Shown here: positions 23,940 through 32,983 of the stretch, piece after piece
How the letters are laid out: the number at the start of each line of letters is the position of its first letter
Position numbering within the stretch: position 1 is the stretch's first letter
From: Streptomyces sp. SID8374
GTDB taxonomy: Bacteria > Actinomycetota > Actinomycetes > Streptomycetales > Streptomycetaceae
DNA: 64,000 nt
Direction of reading: 5' to 3'
NCBI RefSeq assembly: GCF_009865135.1
Contig: NZ_WWGH01000001.1
Span: 4,402,001 to 4,466,000, forward strand
The notes under the pieces: model-generated
The model's input: the letters and a program-made list of their open reading frames with translations, nothing else
What the model was told of the DNA's origin: nothing
The model's database searches: none
Program-made: the position numbers and the translations under genes

Positions 23940-26900
23940 GTGAGCATGAATGCGACCGAGGGGGCCGATCCGTTCGGGACGGCACGGCTGCGGCGCGGCG
24001 TGCTCGACGCCTGGGGCGCGGGCCCCGCCCGCTTCCGGGAGGACGCCAACGCCGAGGAGGACCTCGCCCTCGGCGGCTACCGCGACCGCCTCGTCGTGGA
24101 GCTGGCCCAGAACGCCGCCGACGCCGCCGCCCGCGGAGGAGTCCCCGGCAAACTCCGCCTCACCCTGCACCCCGCCGCCCCCGGCGACCCCGACGGACGC
24201 TGCGTCCTGGCCGCCGCCAACACCGGCGCCCCCCTGGATGCCACCGGCGTCGAGTCCCTGTCCACCCTCCGGGCCTCCGCCAAGCGCGAGGGCCACGAGT
24301 CCGCCGTGGGGCGGTTCGGCGTCGGGTTCGCCGCCGTCCTCGCGGTCAGCGACGAACCGGCGGTGCTCGGCCGCCACGGTGGCGTCCGCTGGTCCCTGGC
24401 CGAGGCCCGCGAGATGGCCCGGAACGCGGCCGTCGGCTCTCCCGGCCTCGGCGACGAGCTGCGCCGCCGCGACGGCCACGTACCCCTGCTGCGCCTCCCG
24501 CTGCCCGCCGAGGGCTCCGCACCCGACGGGTACGACACCGTCGTCGTGCTGCCCCTGCGCGACGGCACCGCCGAGGACCTGGCGGCCCGGCTGCTGGCCG
24601 CAGTGGACGACGCGCTGCTGCTGACCCTGCCCGGCCTGGCCGAGGTCGTCATCGAGACCCCGGACGGGGTACGGACCCTGAGCCGGTCGGTCCACGGCCC
24701 GTACACGCACATCGACGACTCCGCGCACGGCCTGCACCGCTGGCGCACCGTCTTCCACCACGGCCCGGTCGAACCGGCCCTCCTCGCCGACCGCCCGGTC
24801 GAGGAGCGGCTGCGCCCCCACTGGTCGGTCACCTGGGCGGCCCCGGTCGACGAGTCCGGCGCCCCGCTCCGCCCCCGTACGGCCCCGGTCGTCCACGCCC
24901 CGACCCCCACCGACGAACCCCTCGGCATCCCCGCCCTGCTCATCGCCTCCCTCCCCCTGGACACCGCCCGCAGGCACCCCGCGCCCGGGCCGCTCACCGA
25001 CTTCCTGGTGGAGCGGGCGGCCGACGCGTACGCGGAGCTGCTGGGCGCCTGGCAGCCGGTGTCGACCGGCACGATCGACCTGGTCCCCGGACCGCTCGGC
25101 AAGGGCGGCCTGGACGGGGCCCTGCGCGGCGCGATCCTGGCCCGGCTGCCGAGGGTCGCGTTCCTGGAGCCCGCCGCGCCCCGGGACCCCGAGGCGGATC
25201 AGGGCTGGGCGGACGACTGGGACCGTACGGAGAACACCGCCCCCGGCACCACCGCCCTCCGCCCCGTCGAGGCCGAGGTGGTCGAGGGTGTCGGAGCCGA
25301 GACCGTACGGGTCCTCGCCGAGGTGCTGCCCTCCTTGCTGCCCGCTGGCCTGGAACGCCGCCCCGAGCTCCGTACCCTCGGCGTCGCCCGCGTCCCCCTG
25401 ACCGAGGCCATCGACCGCCTCGCCGGACTGGAGCGCGACCCCGCCTGGTGGCACCGGCTCTACGACAGCCTCGCGGGCATCGACCCCGACCGCCTCACCG
25501 GCCTCCCCGTCCCGCTCGCCGGTGATCCGGAGGACGAGCAGGCGGGCCGCCCGCCGCGCACCACCATCGGCCCCCGCCAGGTGCTGCTGCCCCTCCCGGA
25601 CGCCCTCGCCGGCCCGGTACTCGCCCGCCTCTCCCGGCTCGGCCTCAAGGTCGCCCACCCGGACGCCGCCCACCCGCTCCTTGAGAAGCTGGGGGCCCTG
25701 CCCGCCACACCGCGCGCGGTGCTGACGACCCCTCAAGTGCGGGCGGCGGTAGCCGGATCGCTGGACGCGGGGGATATCTGGGACGAGGGCGCACTCGACG
25801 GCGACGAGCTGGCGGAGACCGTCCTCACCCTCGTACGCGACGCCGAACTCGCCCCCGGCGACGAGCCCTGGCTCGGCGCTCTCGCCCTCCCCGACGAGGA
25901 CGGCGAACCGGCCCCAGCGGGCGAACTCGTCCTCCCCGGAAGCCCGTTCGCACAGATCATGCGGGAGGGTGAACTGGCCCTCGCCGACCACGAGTTGGCC
26001 GAGCGCTGGGGCGAGGGCCCGCTGACCGCCTGCGGGGTCCTGGCGACCTTCGCCCTCGTCCGGGCCACCGATGTCGTCCTCGACCCGGACGAACTGGAGC
26101 CCCGCGACAGCGACTTCGCCGAGCCGGACGACGCCGGGCTGCTGGACGCCGTCGACGTCTGGTGCGAGGACCTTCTCGACCAGCTGCCGGAGACCCCGGT
26201 GCCGCCGGTCGCCACCGAGATCGTCGCCGTACGGGATCTGGATCTGGTGGACGACGACGCCTGGCCGCAGGCGCTCGCGATGCTGGCGCAGCCGCCGTTG
26301 CGGGACGCGCTCACGCAGCCGGTGCGGGTGCTGCTCCCGGACGGGACGACCCAGTCCGTGCGCCCGTACACCGCGTGGTGGCTGCGCGACCACCCCGTAC
26401 TGGACGGGCGTCGCCCCGCCGGACTGCGCGCGGCCGGCGGTGACCCGGTCCTGGCCGGGCTGTACGACGCGGTGGACGCCACCGGCTTCGACGACGCCCA
26501 GGTGCTGCGGGCCCTCGGGGTGCGCACCTCGGTCGCCGCTCTCCTCGACGAACCGGGCGGTGCGGCCGAGCTGCTGGGACGCCTGGCCGACGAGGACCGG
26601 CCCGTCACCCCCGTACAGCTGCACGCGCTCTACACGGCCCTCGCCGAACTCGACCCGGACCAGGTGACGTTGCCGGACGAGCTGCGGGCGGTGGTGGACG
26701 GGGAGGTGGCCGTGGTCGACGCGGCGGACGCCGTGATCGCGGACGCCCCGGACGTGCTGCCGCTGACGGAGGGGCTGCCGCTGCTGCCCGTAGCCCCGTC
26801 CCGGGCCGCCGAGTTGGCCGACCTCCTCCAGGTGCGTCGGCTCGGCGAGACGATCGAGGCGGGCGTCACCAGCGAGGGCGAGGAGCACCGCGTACCGGAG

Positions 26901-27149
26901 TCCGTCCGCGTCCTGCTCGGCCCCGCCACCCCGGACACGTACATCGAACACCCCGAACTCCGCGCGGGCGGCGTCGAACTGGACTGGCGCCGCACCCAGG
27001 ACGGGGTGGTCCACGCGTCCACCCTGGAGGGCGTGGCGGCGGGTCTGGCTTGGGCGGCGGGCCAGTGGCCCCGGCGCTTCGAGGTCGCGGCCCTGCTGGA
27101 GGACCCGTCCCGTACGGAGGAGCTGGCGCGGGACCGCTGGTTCGACTAG
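23940..27149 (+). CDS. Large GHKL ATPase (sacsin N-terminal / Hsp90-like domain)
   Basis: 1069 residues from GTG 23940, with GGAG eight bases upstream; ATG 23946 is the alternative. Residues 1-220 are a GHKL fold: N-box ELAQNAADAAARGG, the strand-loop AAANTGAPLDATGVESLSTL and G-box GRFGVGFAAVLAVSD. The rest is a long acidic, Leu/Ala-rich region with repeated 'PLPLAG/PLLPV' segments as in sacsin-like proteins. In Streptomyces these are annotated as sacsin-like or Hsp90-like; function is untested. A chaperone-like or stress role is inferred. It lies alone, after the inverted repeat and before the secreted triplet. Confidence 0.85.
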   Translation: MSMNATEGADPFGTARLRRGVLDAWGAGPARFREDANAEEDLALGGYRDRLVVELAQNAADAAARGGVPGKLRLTLHPAAPGDPDGRCVLAAANTGAPLDATGVESLSTLRASAKREGHESAVGRFGVGFAAVLAVSDEPAVLGRHGGVRWSLAEAREMARNAAVGSPGLGDELRRRDGHVPLLRLPLPAEGSAPDGYDTVVVLPLRDGTAEDLAARLLAAVDDALLLTLPGLAEVVIETPDGVRTLSRSVHGPYTHIDDSAHGLHRWRTVFHHGPVEPALLADRPVEERLRPHWSVTWAAPVDESGAPLRPRTAPVVHAPTPTDEPLGIPALLIASLPLDTARRHPAPGPLTDFLVERAADAYAELLGAWQPVSTGTIDLVPGPLGKGGLDGALRGAILARLPRVAFLEPAAPRDPEADQGWADDWDRTENTAPGTTALRPVEAEVVEGVGAETVRVLAEVLPSLLPAGLERRPELRTLGVARVPLTEAIDRLAGLERDPAWWHRLYDSLAGIDPDRLTGLPVPLAGDPEDEQAGRPPRTTIGPRQVLLPLPDALAGPVLARLSRLGLKVAHPDAAHPLLEKLGALPATPRAVLTTPQVRAAVAGSLDAGDIWDEGALDGDELAETVLTLVRDAELAPGDEPWLGALALPDEDGEPAPAGELVLPGSPFAQIMREGELALADHELAERWGEGPLTACGVLATFALVRATDVVLDPDELEPRDSDFAEPDDAGLLDAVDVWCEDLLDQLPETPVPPVATEIVAVRDLDLVDDDAWPQALAMLAQPPLRDALTQPVRVLLPDGTTQSVRPYTAWWLRDHPVLDGRRPAGLRAAGGDPVLAGLYDAVDATGFDDAQVLRALGVRTSVAALLDEPGGAAELLGRLADEDRPVTPVQLHALYTALAELDPDQVTLPDELRAVVDGEVAVVDAADAVIADAPDVLPLTEGLPLLPVAPSRAAELADLLQVRRLGETIEAGVTSEGEEHRVPESVRVLLGPATPDTYIEHPELRAGGVELDWRRTQDGVVHASTLEGVAAGLAWAAGQWPRRFEVAALLEDPSRTEELARDRWFD

Positions 27150-27230
27150 GGACTGAGGCGACGCAGGCAGGGGCTGAGGCAATCCCGGACGGGCGACTCA
27201 GCCGGGCCCGGGCCGGGCCGGGCCGGATCG

Positions 27231-27270
27231 GGCAGGGGCAGGGGCAGGGGCAGGGGCAGGGGCGGGGGCA
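27231..27270 (+). repeat. GGGGCA hexamer repeat with G-quadruplex potential
   Basis: About six copies of (GGGGCA), preceded by GGGCC-rich sequence at 27203-27225. The run ends 7 bp before the -35-like element of the first secreted paralogue. Four or more G-runs in a row could form a quadruplex. Confidence 0.75.
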
Positions 27271-27277
27271 GGGCTAC

Positions 27278-27303
27278 AACCATTCCCCGGCCTCGCCCGT
27301 CTG
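27278..27303 (+). promoter_or_regulatory. ECF-type promoter of the first secreted paralogue
   Basis: AACC, exactly 16 bases, CGTCTG. The same arrangement precedes the two downstream paralogues. An AAC/CGTC pair with 16-17-bp spacing is typical of ECF sigma promoters. The start codon is 60 bp downstream. Confidence 0.65.
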
Positions 27304-27362
27304 TTCTGCCGAGCCACACACTTCGGGCCACCGGGCCGGAGGCAGATGCTCCGGGAGAGCAC

Positions 27363-28163
27363 ATGCGCGTTTCCGTCACCGCCGCCGCCGCCGTCACCGG
27401 CGCGCTGACCCTGTCCGCCCTCGCCGTCCCCGCCTCGCAGGCCGCTCAGACCGCCCGCCCGGCGGAGCGTCCCGTCATCAAGAAGGTCGTCGTCAACGGC
27501 GGCAAGCCCATCGTGGTGGGCACCAAGTCCCGGCAGAAGGTCGCCGTCTCGATCACGGCCTCCTCCCCGTCCGGGATAGCGGACGCCTACGTGTTCCTCT
27601 GGCACGGCCACATCGACGAGGTCGACGCCGTACTGGGCCAGGACCAGCCCCACGGCACGTGCACCGTGGCACCCGCCGACCCGACCACATCGACCTGCAC
27701 GGCCACGATCACGGTCGACCCGCGCTCCGGCCTCGGCCGCAACACCCTGGCCGGGACCTGGCAGGCGGCAGGGGGCGCGGTCGCCGCGACCGGCGACAGG
27801 AACGACGAGAGCGTGAACGAGACGGCGGCCTCGGTCCGGCTCCAGCGCTTCTCCAAGCTGACGGTGAACGCTGCCCCGGAGCCCGTGAAGAAGGGCAAGA
27901 CCATCACGGTCACCGGCAAGCTGACGCGCGCCAACTGGGACACCGCGACGTACAAGGGGTACGCGGCTCAGCCCGTGAAGCTCCAGTTCAAGAAGAAGGG
28001 TGCCAAGAGCTACACGACGGTGAAGACCGTCAAGACCAGCTCCACCGGCACCCTGAAGACCACGGTGAAGGCGTCCGTGGACGGTCACTGGCGTTACAGC
28101 TTCGCCGGTACGTCGACCACCCCGGCCGTCTCCGCCACCGGTGACTACGTCGACGTGCGGTAG
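27363..28163 (+). CDS. Secreted DUF5707-like protein, paralogue 1
   Basis: 266 residues with a Sec signal peptide (MRVSVTAAAAVTGALTLSAL, cleavage after VPASQAA). It carries an Ig-like N-terminal domain (KKVVVNGGKPIVVGTKSRQK, then two Cys probably disulphide-bonded: GTCTVA / TSTCTA). The C-terminal Ig-like domain of about 100 residues begins LTVNAAPEPVKKGKTITVTG and includes LQFKKKGAKSYTTVKTV. That C-terminal domain is almost identical in the two following genes. A beta-sandwich surface or exported protein is likely; function is unknown. Confidence 0.82.
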   Translation: MRVSVTAAAAVTGALTLSALAVPASQAAQTARPAERPVIKKVVVNGGKPIVVGTKSRQKVAVSITASSPSGIADAYVFLWHGHIDEVDAVLGQDQPHGTCTVAPADPTTSTCTATITVDPRSGLGRNTLAGTWQAAGGAVAATGDRNDESVNETAASVRLQRFSKLTVNAAPEPVKKGKTITVTGKLTRANWDTATYKGYAAQPVKLQFKKKGAKSYTTVKTVKTSSTGTLKTTVKASVDGHWRYSFAGTSTTPAVSATGDYVDVR

Positions 28164-28199
28164 ACCCCGGGGGTTCACAGGAAAGTCATAAAGTCGCAC

Positions 28200-28225
28200 A
28201 ACCATTCACATGTGTCGCCCGTCTG
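28200..28225 (+). promoter_or_regulatory. ECF-type promoter of the second secreted paralogue
   Basis: AACC at 28200-28203, 16-base spacer, CGTCTG at 28220-28225. The surrounding 28175-28313 closely resembles 29231-29375, including a GAGCC-AACA-GGCTC hairpin just downstream. Confidence 0.68.
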
Positions 28226-28313
28226 ATCTTGCGAGCCAACAGGCTCTGGACCAGATGGGCCCCGCCGGGCTGACGATGTGCCCCGGGGCCCCTTCTCCAC
28301 CTGGGGAAAACAC

Positions 28314-29165
28314 ATGCGTATCCGTGCCACTGTGGCAGCCGTCTCCGGCGCCCTGGCCCTCTCCGCCCTCGCAGTACCGGCCGCGCAGGCCGATGACAGC
28401 CGTCCGACGTCGGGTGGCTCCTCCTTCACCGCACCGCAGCCCGCACAGGGCGGCCAGGCGAAGCGCACCGCCGGTGTGAGCGCGAAGGCCGCGAAGGTCA
28501 AGATCACCTCGGCGGTCGTCAACGGCGGCAAGCCGATCGTGCTCGCCGCCAACGCGAAGAAGACGGTCTCCTTCTCCACCACGGCGACCGGCTCCGGCCT
28601 CATCGGCACCGCCCCGTTCATCTGGGTCGGCAAGAACGTCAACACCGCCTTCGGTGTCGGGCCCAACGAGAAGGGGTTCACCTGCAAGGGGGTCAACGCG
28701 ACCACCACGACCTGCAAGGGGACCATCACGCTCAACCCGGCCAAGCTGAAGAACGCCCAGGCGGCCAACTGGCACGTCGGCGTGGTGGCGGTGACCGAGG
28801 ACGGCGACCAGATCCAGAAGGACTCCGTCTCCCGCGTCAAGGTCCAGCGCCTGGGCAAGCTGACCGCCGACGCCTCCCCGGAGCCGGTGAAGAAGGGCAA
28901 GACCATCACGGTCACCGGCAAGCTGACGCGCGCCAATTGGGAGACGAAGAAGTACGCGGGGTACGCGGCTCAGCCCGTGAAGCTCCAGTTCAAGAAGAAG
29001 GGTGCCAAGAGCTACACGACGGTGAAGACCGTCAAGACCAGCTCCACCGGTGCTCTGAAGACCACGGTGAAGGCGTCCGTGGACGGTCACTGGCGTTACA
29101 GCTTCGCCGGTACGTCGACCACCCCGACGGTGACGTCCGCCGCCGACTTCCTCGACGTGAAGTAG
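28314..29165 (+). CDS. Secreted DUF5707-like protein, paralogue 2
   Basis: 283 residues. The signal peptide MRIRATVAAVSGALALSALA is identical to that of paralogue 3, with cleavage after AAQA. The middle part differs strongly from the others (KITSAVVNGGKPIVLAANAK, TCKGVNATTTTCKGTITL), but the two-Cys pattern is kept. The C-terminal domain (SPEPVKKGKTITVTGKLTRA to the end) is nearly the same as in the neighbours. The mosaic suggests tandem duplication followed by gene conversion of the ends and divergence of the centre. Confidence 0.83.
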   Translation: MRIRATVAAVSGALALSALAVPAAQADDSRPTSGGSSFTAPQPAQGGQAKRTAGVSAKAAKVKITSAVVNGGKPIVLAANAKKTVSFSTTATGSGLIGTAPFIWVGKNVNTAFGVGPNEKGFTCKGVNATTTTCKGTITLNPAKLKNAQAANWHVGVVAVTEDGDQIQKDSVSRVKVQRLGKLTADASPEPVKKGKTITVTGKLTRANWETKKYAGYAAQPVKLQFKKKGAKSYTTVKTVKTSSTGALKTTVKASVDGHWRYSFAGTSTTPTVTSAADFLDVK

Positions 29166-29264
29166 ATCCTGCCTGCACGGGTGCTGTGCGGCCGGCCCGC
29201 CTCAAGTGGGTCGGCCCGCAGCGCCCGACACATGGCCGTTCACAGGAAAGTCATAAAGTCGTAC

Positions 29265-29290
29265 AACCATTCACATGCGTTGCCTGTCTG
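29265..29290 (+). promoter_or_regulatory. ECF-type promoter of the third secreted paralogue
   Basis: AACC at 29265-29268, 16-base spacer, TGTCTG at 29285-29290. One base differs in the -10-like element from the two upstream copies. A GAGCC-AACA-GGCTC hairpin follows, as in copy 2. Confidence 0.66.
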
Positions 29291-29375
29291 ATCCTGCGAG
29301 CCAACAGGCTCTGGACCAGACGGGTCCCGCCGGGCTGACGCCGCGCCCCGGGGCCCCTTCTCCACTTGGGGACAC

Positions 29376-30242
29376 ATGCGTATTCGTGCCACTGTGGCAG
29401 CCGTCTCCGGCGCCCTGGCCCTCTCCGCCCTCGCAGTACCGGCCGCGCAGGCCGACGACCGCCGCCCCTCGGACGGCGCCTCCGCCTTCTCCGTGCCCGC
29501 CGCCCCCAAGGGGGCCAAGGCCCGGTCGGCCGCCGCTGCCGCGGCCGCCGAGAAGCAGGGCGACACCAAGGTCCTCTCCGTGGTCGCCAACGGCGGCAAG
29601 CCGCTGGTCGTGGGCACCAAGTCGAAGCAGAAGTTCTCCATCGAGATCACGGCGACCGACGACTCGGGCATCGCGGACGCGGCGACGATCCTCTGGGTCG
29701 GCAAGACCTTCGAGGACAAGGACACCTTCTACTTCGACCAGAACGAGAGCAGGGCTTCCTGCAAGGTCGTGAAGGTGAACACGTCGACCTGCAAGCTCAC
29801 GGTCACCTTCGACCCCTCGGAGATGATCAACTCCGACGCCGCCAACTGGCACATCGGCGCGGCGGCCTTCGCCAACGACGACGACTACTCGGTGAACGAG
29901 AACGCCGGCAGGGTGCGCGTCCAGCGCTTCTCCAAGCTGACGGTGAACGCCTCCCCGGAGCCGGTGAAGAAGGGCAAGACCATCACGGTCACCGGCAAGC
30001 TGACGCGCGCCAACTGGGACACCGCGACGTACAAGGGGTACGCGGCTCAGCCCGTGAAGCTCCAGTTCAAGAAGAAGGGTGCCAAGAGCTACACGACGGT
30101 GAAGACCGTCAAGACCAGCTCCACCGGCACCCTGAAGACCACGGTGAAGGCGTCCGTGGACGGTCACTGGCGCTACAGCTTCGCCGGTACGTCGACCACC
30201 CCGGCCGTCTCGGCCGCCGGTGACTTCGTCGACGTGAAGTAG
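29376..30242 (+). CDS. Secreted DUF5707-like protein, paralogue 3
   Basis: 288 residues with the same signal peptide as paralogue 2. An Ala/Lys-rich segment (AKARSAAAAAAAEKQGDTKV) follows it. The first domain resembles paralogue 1 more than 2 (VVANGGKPLVVGTKSKQK, DDSGIADAATILWVGKTF), with paired Cys (SCKVVK / TCKLTV). The terminal domain is nearly identical to that of paralogue 1 (NWDTATYKGYAAQPVKLQFK). A strong hairpin terminator follows the stop by about 20 bp. Confidence 0.83.
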   Translation: MRIRATVAAVSGALALSALAVPAAQADDRRPSDGASAFSVPAAPKGAKARSAAAAAAAEKQGDTKVLSVVANGGKPLVVGTKSKQKFSIEITATDDSGIADAATILWVGKTFEDKDTFYFDQNESRASCKVVKVNTSTCKLTVTFDPSEMINSDAANWHIGAAAFANDDDYSVNENAGRVRVQRFSKLTVNASPEPVKKGKTITVTGKLTRANWDTATYKGYAAQPVKLQFKKKGAKSYTTVKTVKTSSTGTLKTTVKASVDGHWRYSFAGTSTTPAVSAAGDFVDVK

Positions 30243-30260
30243 TTCGGCAGGCACCACGGA

Positions 30261-30295
30261 GAAGCCCCCGGGAGGTTCGTCCTCCCGGGGGCTTC
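30261..30295. terminator. Strong bidirectional terminator
   Basis: Perfect 15-bp stem GAAGCCCCCGGGAGG / CCTCCCGGGGGCTTC with loop TTCGT, between the convergent third paralogue and the P-type ATPase gene. Confidence 0.93.
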
Positions 30296-30316
30296 CCCTA
30301 TGTCCGCGCGGTCCGC

Positions 30317-32785
30317 CTACGCCCCGAACCGCCGCCCCACCAGCCGCCAGCTGAACTCCAGCAGGGCCGCCGCCGCCACCGCGATGCCGACCGCCGTCCA
30401 CGGCATCGTCGTGCCCACCAGCTTCAGGGCGAAGAAGTCCTGGAGCCACGGCACCACGAGCACGATCAGGAAGCCGAGCCCCATCGCCGCCACCAGGCCG
30501 ATGCGCCACCAGGTGTACGGGCGGGCGATGATCGCCAGCACCCACATCGAGGTCAGGAACAGCGTCAGCGTCGCCGCGCTCGTCTCGGCCTCCAGGGCGC
30601 CAGGCCCGGAGTAGTGGTGGCGGGCCACCAGGTACGTGATGAAGGTGGCCGCCGCCGCGATGACGCCCGAGGGGATCGCGTACCGCATGACCCGGCGTAC
30701 GAAGTGGGGCTGGGCGCGCTCCTTGTTCGGCGCCAGGGCCAGGAAGAACGCGGGTACGCCGATGGTCAGCGTGGACAGCAGCGTCAGGTGCCTCGGCAGG
30801 AACGGGTATTCCACCTGGGTGCAGACCACCAGGATCGCCAGCAGCACCGAGTAGACCGTCTTGGTGAGGAAGAGGGTCGCGACGCGGGTGATGTTGCCGA
30901 TCACCCGGCGGCCCTCGGCGACGACCGACGGGAGCGTCGCGAAGCTGTTGTTCAGCAGCACGATCTGCGCCACCGCCCGCGTCGCCTCGGAGCCGGAGCC
31001 CATCGAGACCCCGATGTCGGCGTCCTTGAGGGCCAGGACGTCGTTGACGCCGTCGCCCGTCATCGCGACCGTGTGGCCGCGCGACTGGAGGGCCGCCACC
31101 ATGTCCCGCTTCTGCTGCGGGGTGACCCGGCCGAAGACCGCGTTCTGCTCCATGGCCGTGGCCATCTCGTCCGGGTCGGTCGGCATCCGGCGGGCGTCCA
31201 GGGTGTTCTCGGCGCCCGCGAGACCCAGCTTCCCGGCGACCGCGCCGACCGAGACGGCGTTGTCGCCGGAGATGACCTTGGTGGCCACGTTCTGCTTGGC
31301 GAAGTAGGACAGCGTCTCGGCCGCGTCCGGCCGCAGGCGCTGCTCCAGGACGACCAGGGCGGTGGGTACGGCACCCTCGGCCGCGTCCGGGGCGTCCAGC
31401 TCACCCCGTACCCGGGCCAGCAGCAGCACCCGCAGGCCCTGCTCGTTGAGGTGTTCGATCTCGGTGAGGGTCTCGTCGCCGTCGGCGAGCAGGACGTCGG
31501 GGGCGCCCAGCAGCCAGGCGGAGGGGGTCCCGTCGGCCTCGGTGAACGCCGCGCCGCTGTACTTGCGGGCGGAGGAGAACGGCATGGCGTCGGTGACGGC
31601 CCAGGCGGCTTCGTCAGCCGTCGGGTACGCGTCGATGATGGCCTGGAGGCTGGCGTTGGGGCGGGGGTCGGAGGAGCCGAGGGAGCGCAGCACCTGGTGG
31701 ACGTACGCCTCGTCGCTCCCGTTGAGCGGCCGGACCTCCGTGATGTCCATGCCGCCCTCGGTGAGGGTGCCGGTCTTGTCCAGGCAGACCACGTCGACCC
31801 GGGCGAGCCCTTCGATGGCGGGCAGCTCCTGGACCAGGCACTGCTTGCGGCCCAGGCGTACGACGCCGATGGCGAAGGCGACGGAGGTCAGCAGGACCAG
31901 GCCCTCGGGGATCATCGGGACGATGCCGCCGACGGTCCGGGCGACCGAGTCCTTGAAGTTGTTGTCCTTCACGACGAGCTGGCTGATGATCAGCCCGATC
32001 GCCGTCGGGACCATCATCCAGGTGACGTACTTCAGGATCGTGCTGATGCCGCTGCGCAGCTCGGAGTGGACGAGCGTGAAGCGCGACGCCTCCTCGGCGA
32101 GCTGGGCGGCGTACGCCTCACGCCCCACCTTGGTCGCGGTGAACGCCCCGCCGCCCGCGACGACGAAGCTGCCGGACATCACCGGGTCGCCGGGCCGCTT
32201 GAGGACCGGGTCGGCCTCACCGGTGAGCAGCGACTCGTCGACCTCCAGGCTGTCGGCCTCGGCGACCGTGCCGTCGACGACCACCTTGTCGCCCGGGCCC
32301 AGCTCCACCACGTCCCCGAGGACGATCTCGTGGGTGGAGATCTCGGCGGCCTTCCCGTCACGGCGCACGGTCGGCTTCGCCTCGCCGATCACCGCGAGGC
32401 TGTCCAGGGTCTTCTTGGCCCGCCACTCCTGGATGATGCCGATGCCGGTGTTGGCGACGATCACGAAGCCGAAGAGGCTGTCCTGGATCGGCGCGACGAA
32501 CAGCATGATCACCCAGAGCACGCCGATGATCAGGTTGAACCGGGTGAAGACATTGGCCCGGACGATCTCGGTGACCGAGCGCGAGGACCGCACGGGTACG
32601 TCGTTGACCTCGCCCCGCGCCACCCGCTCGGCGACCTCGGCGGTGGTGAGGCCGGTGGCGTCGTGAGTCGAAGGTGGCAGGTCCATGGGGTGCACGGGGT
32701 CGAGCTCCGCCCCCGCGTCGATCATGGCCGGCCGGGAGGGTCCGGGGGTCTGCTCCCCGGAGGAATCGAGTGCCCGCTGCGTCAT
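30317..32785 (-). CDS. P-type cation-transporting ATPase (CtpE-like)
   Basis: 822 residues. It has the actuator motif LLTGEAD (TGE at 188-190), transmembrane PEGLVLLTSV at 293, phosphorylation motif DKTGTLT (Asp336), ISGDNAVSVGAVAG, the hinge TGDGVNDVLALKDADIGVSM, and a C-terminal six-helix block. PEGL in helix 4 rather than a heavy-metal CPC rules out a P1B enzyme. The overall form fits the P-type family that includes mycobacterial CtpE, reported as a calcium transporter. Ion choice here is inference. The first 40 residues are polar and poorly conserved, so a later start (for example Met21) is possible. Confidence 0.9.
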   Translation of the reverse strand: MTQRALDSSGEQTPGPSRPAMIDAGAELDPVHPMDLPPSTHDATGLTTAEVAERVARGEVNDVPVRSSRSVTEIVRANVFTRFNLIIGVLWVIMLFVAPIQDSLFGFVIVANTGIGIIQEWRAKKTLDSLAVIGEAKPTVRRDGKAAEISTHEIVLGDVVELGPGDKVVVDGTVAEADSLEVDESLLTGEADPVLKRPGDPVMSGSFVVAGGGAFTATKVGREAYAAQLAEEASRFTLVHSELRSGISTILKYVTWMMVPTAIGLIISQLVVKDNNFKDSVARTVGGIVPMIPEGLVLLTSVAFAIGVVRLGRKQCLVQELPAIEGLARVDVVCLDKTGTLTEGGMDITEVRPLNGSDEAYVHQVLRSLGSSDPRPNASLQAIIDAYPTADEAAWAVTDAMPFSSARKYSGAAFTEADGTPSAWLLGAPDVLLADGDETLTEIEHLNEQGLRVLLLARVRGELDAPDAAEGAVPTALVVLEQRLRPDAAETLSYFAKQNVATKVISGDNAVSVGAVAGKLGLAGAENTLDARRMPTDPDEMATAMEQNAVFGRVTPQQKRDMVAALQSRGHTVAMTGDGVNDVLALKDADIGVSMGSGSEATRAVAQIVLLNNSFATLPSVVAEGRRVIGNITRVATLFLTKTVYSVLLAILVVCTQVEYPFLPRHLTLLSTLTIGVPAFFLALAPNKERAQPHFVRRVMRYAIPSGVIAAAATFITYLVARHHYSGPGALEAETSAATLTLFLTSMWVLAIIARPYTWWRIGLVAAMGLGFLIVLVVPWLQDFFALKLVGTTMPWTAVGIAVAAAALLEFSWRLVGRRFGA

Positions 32786-32983
32786 GGACTAGACGGTACG
32801 GGCGTACGGCGCGGATCACCCGCCGGGGGGTCGAAGATCCGACCAGGGGAGGAGCAAGTCGGTCCTGTGGTCGTACGGGGGCGGGAGGTTCCCGTACGGG
32901 AGGGCTACCAGCAGCACACCGGCAGCCTCAGGCGCTCCGGTCGGCCCGGTCGGGGCTCAGGCGGTCCGGTCGCTCCGGCCGTC

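Noticed and set aside
23631..27182. 1183-codon open frame on the minus strand opposite the GHKL ATPase
   Set aside because: Shadow ORF: it mirrors the high-GC wobble pattern of the plus-strand gene, has no family features and no ribosome site.
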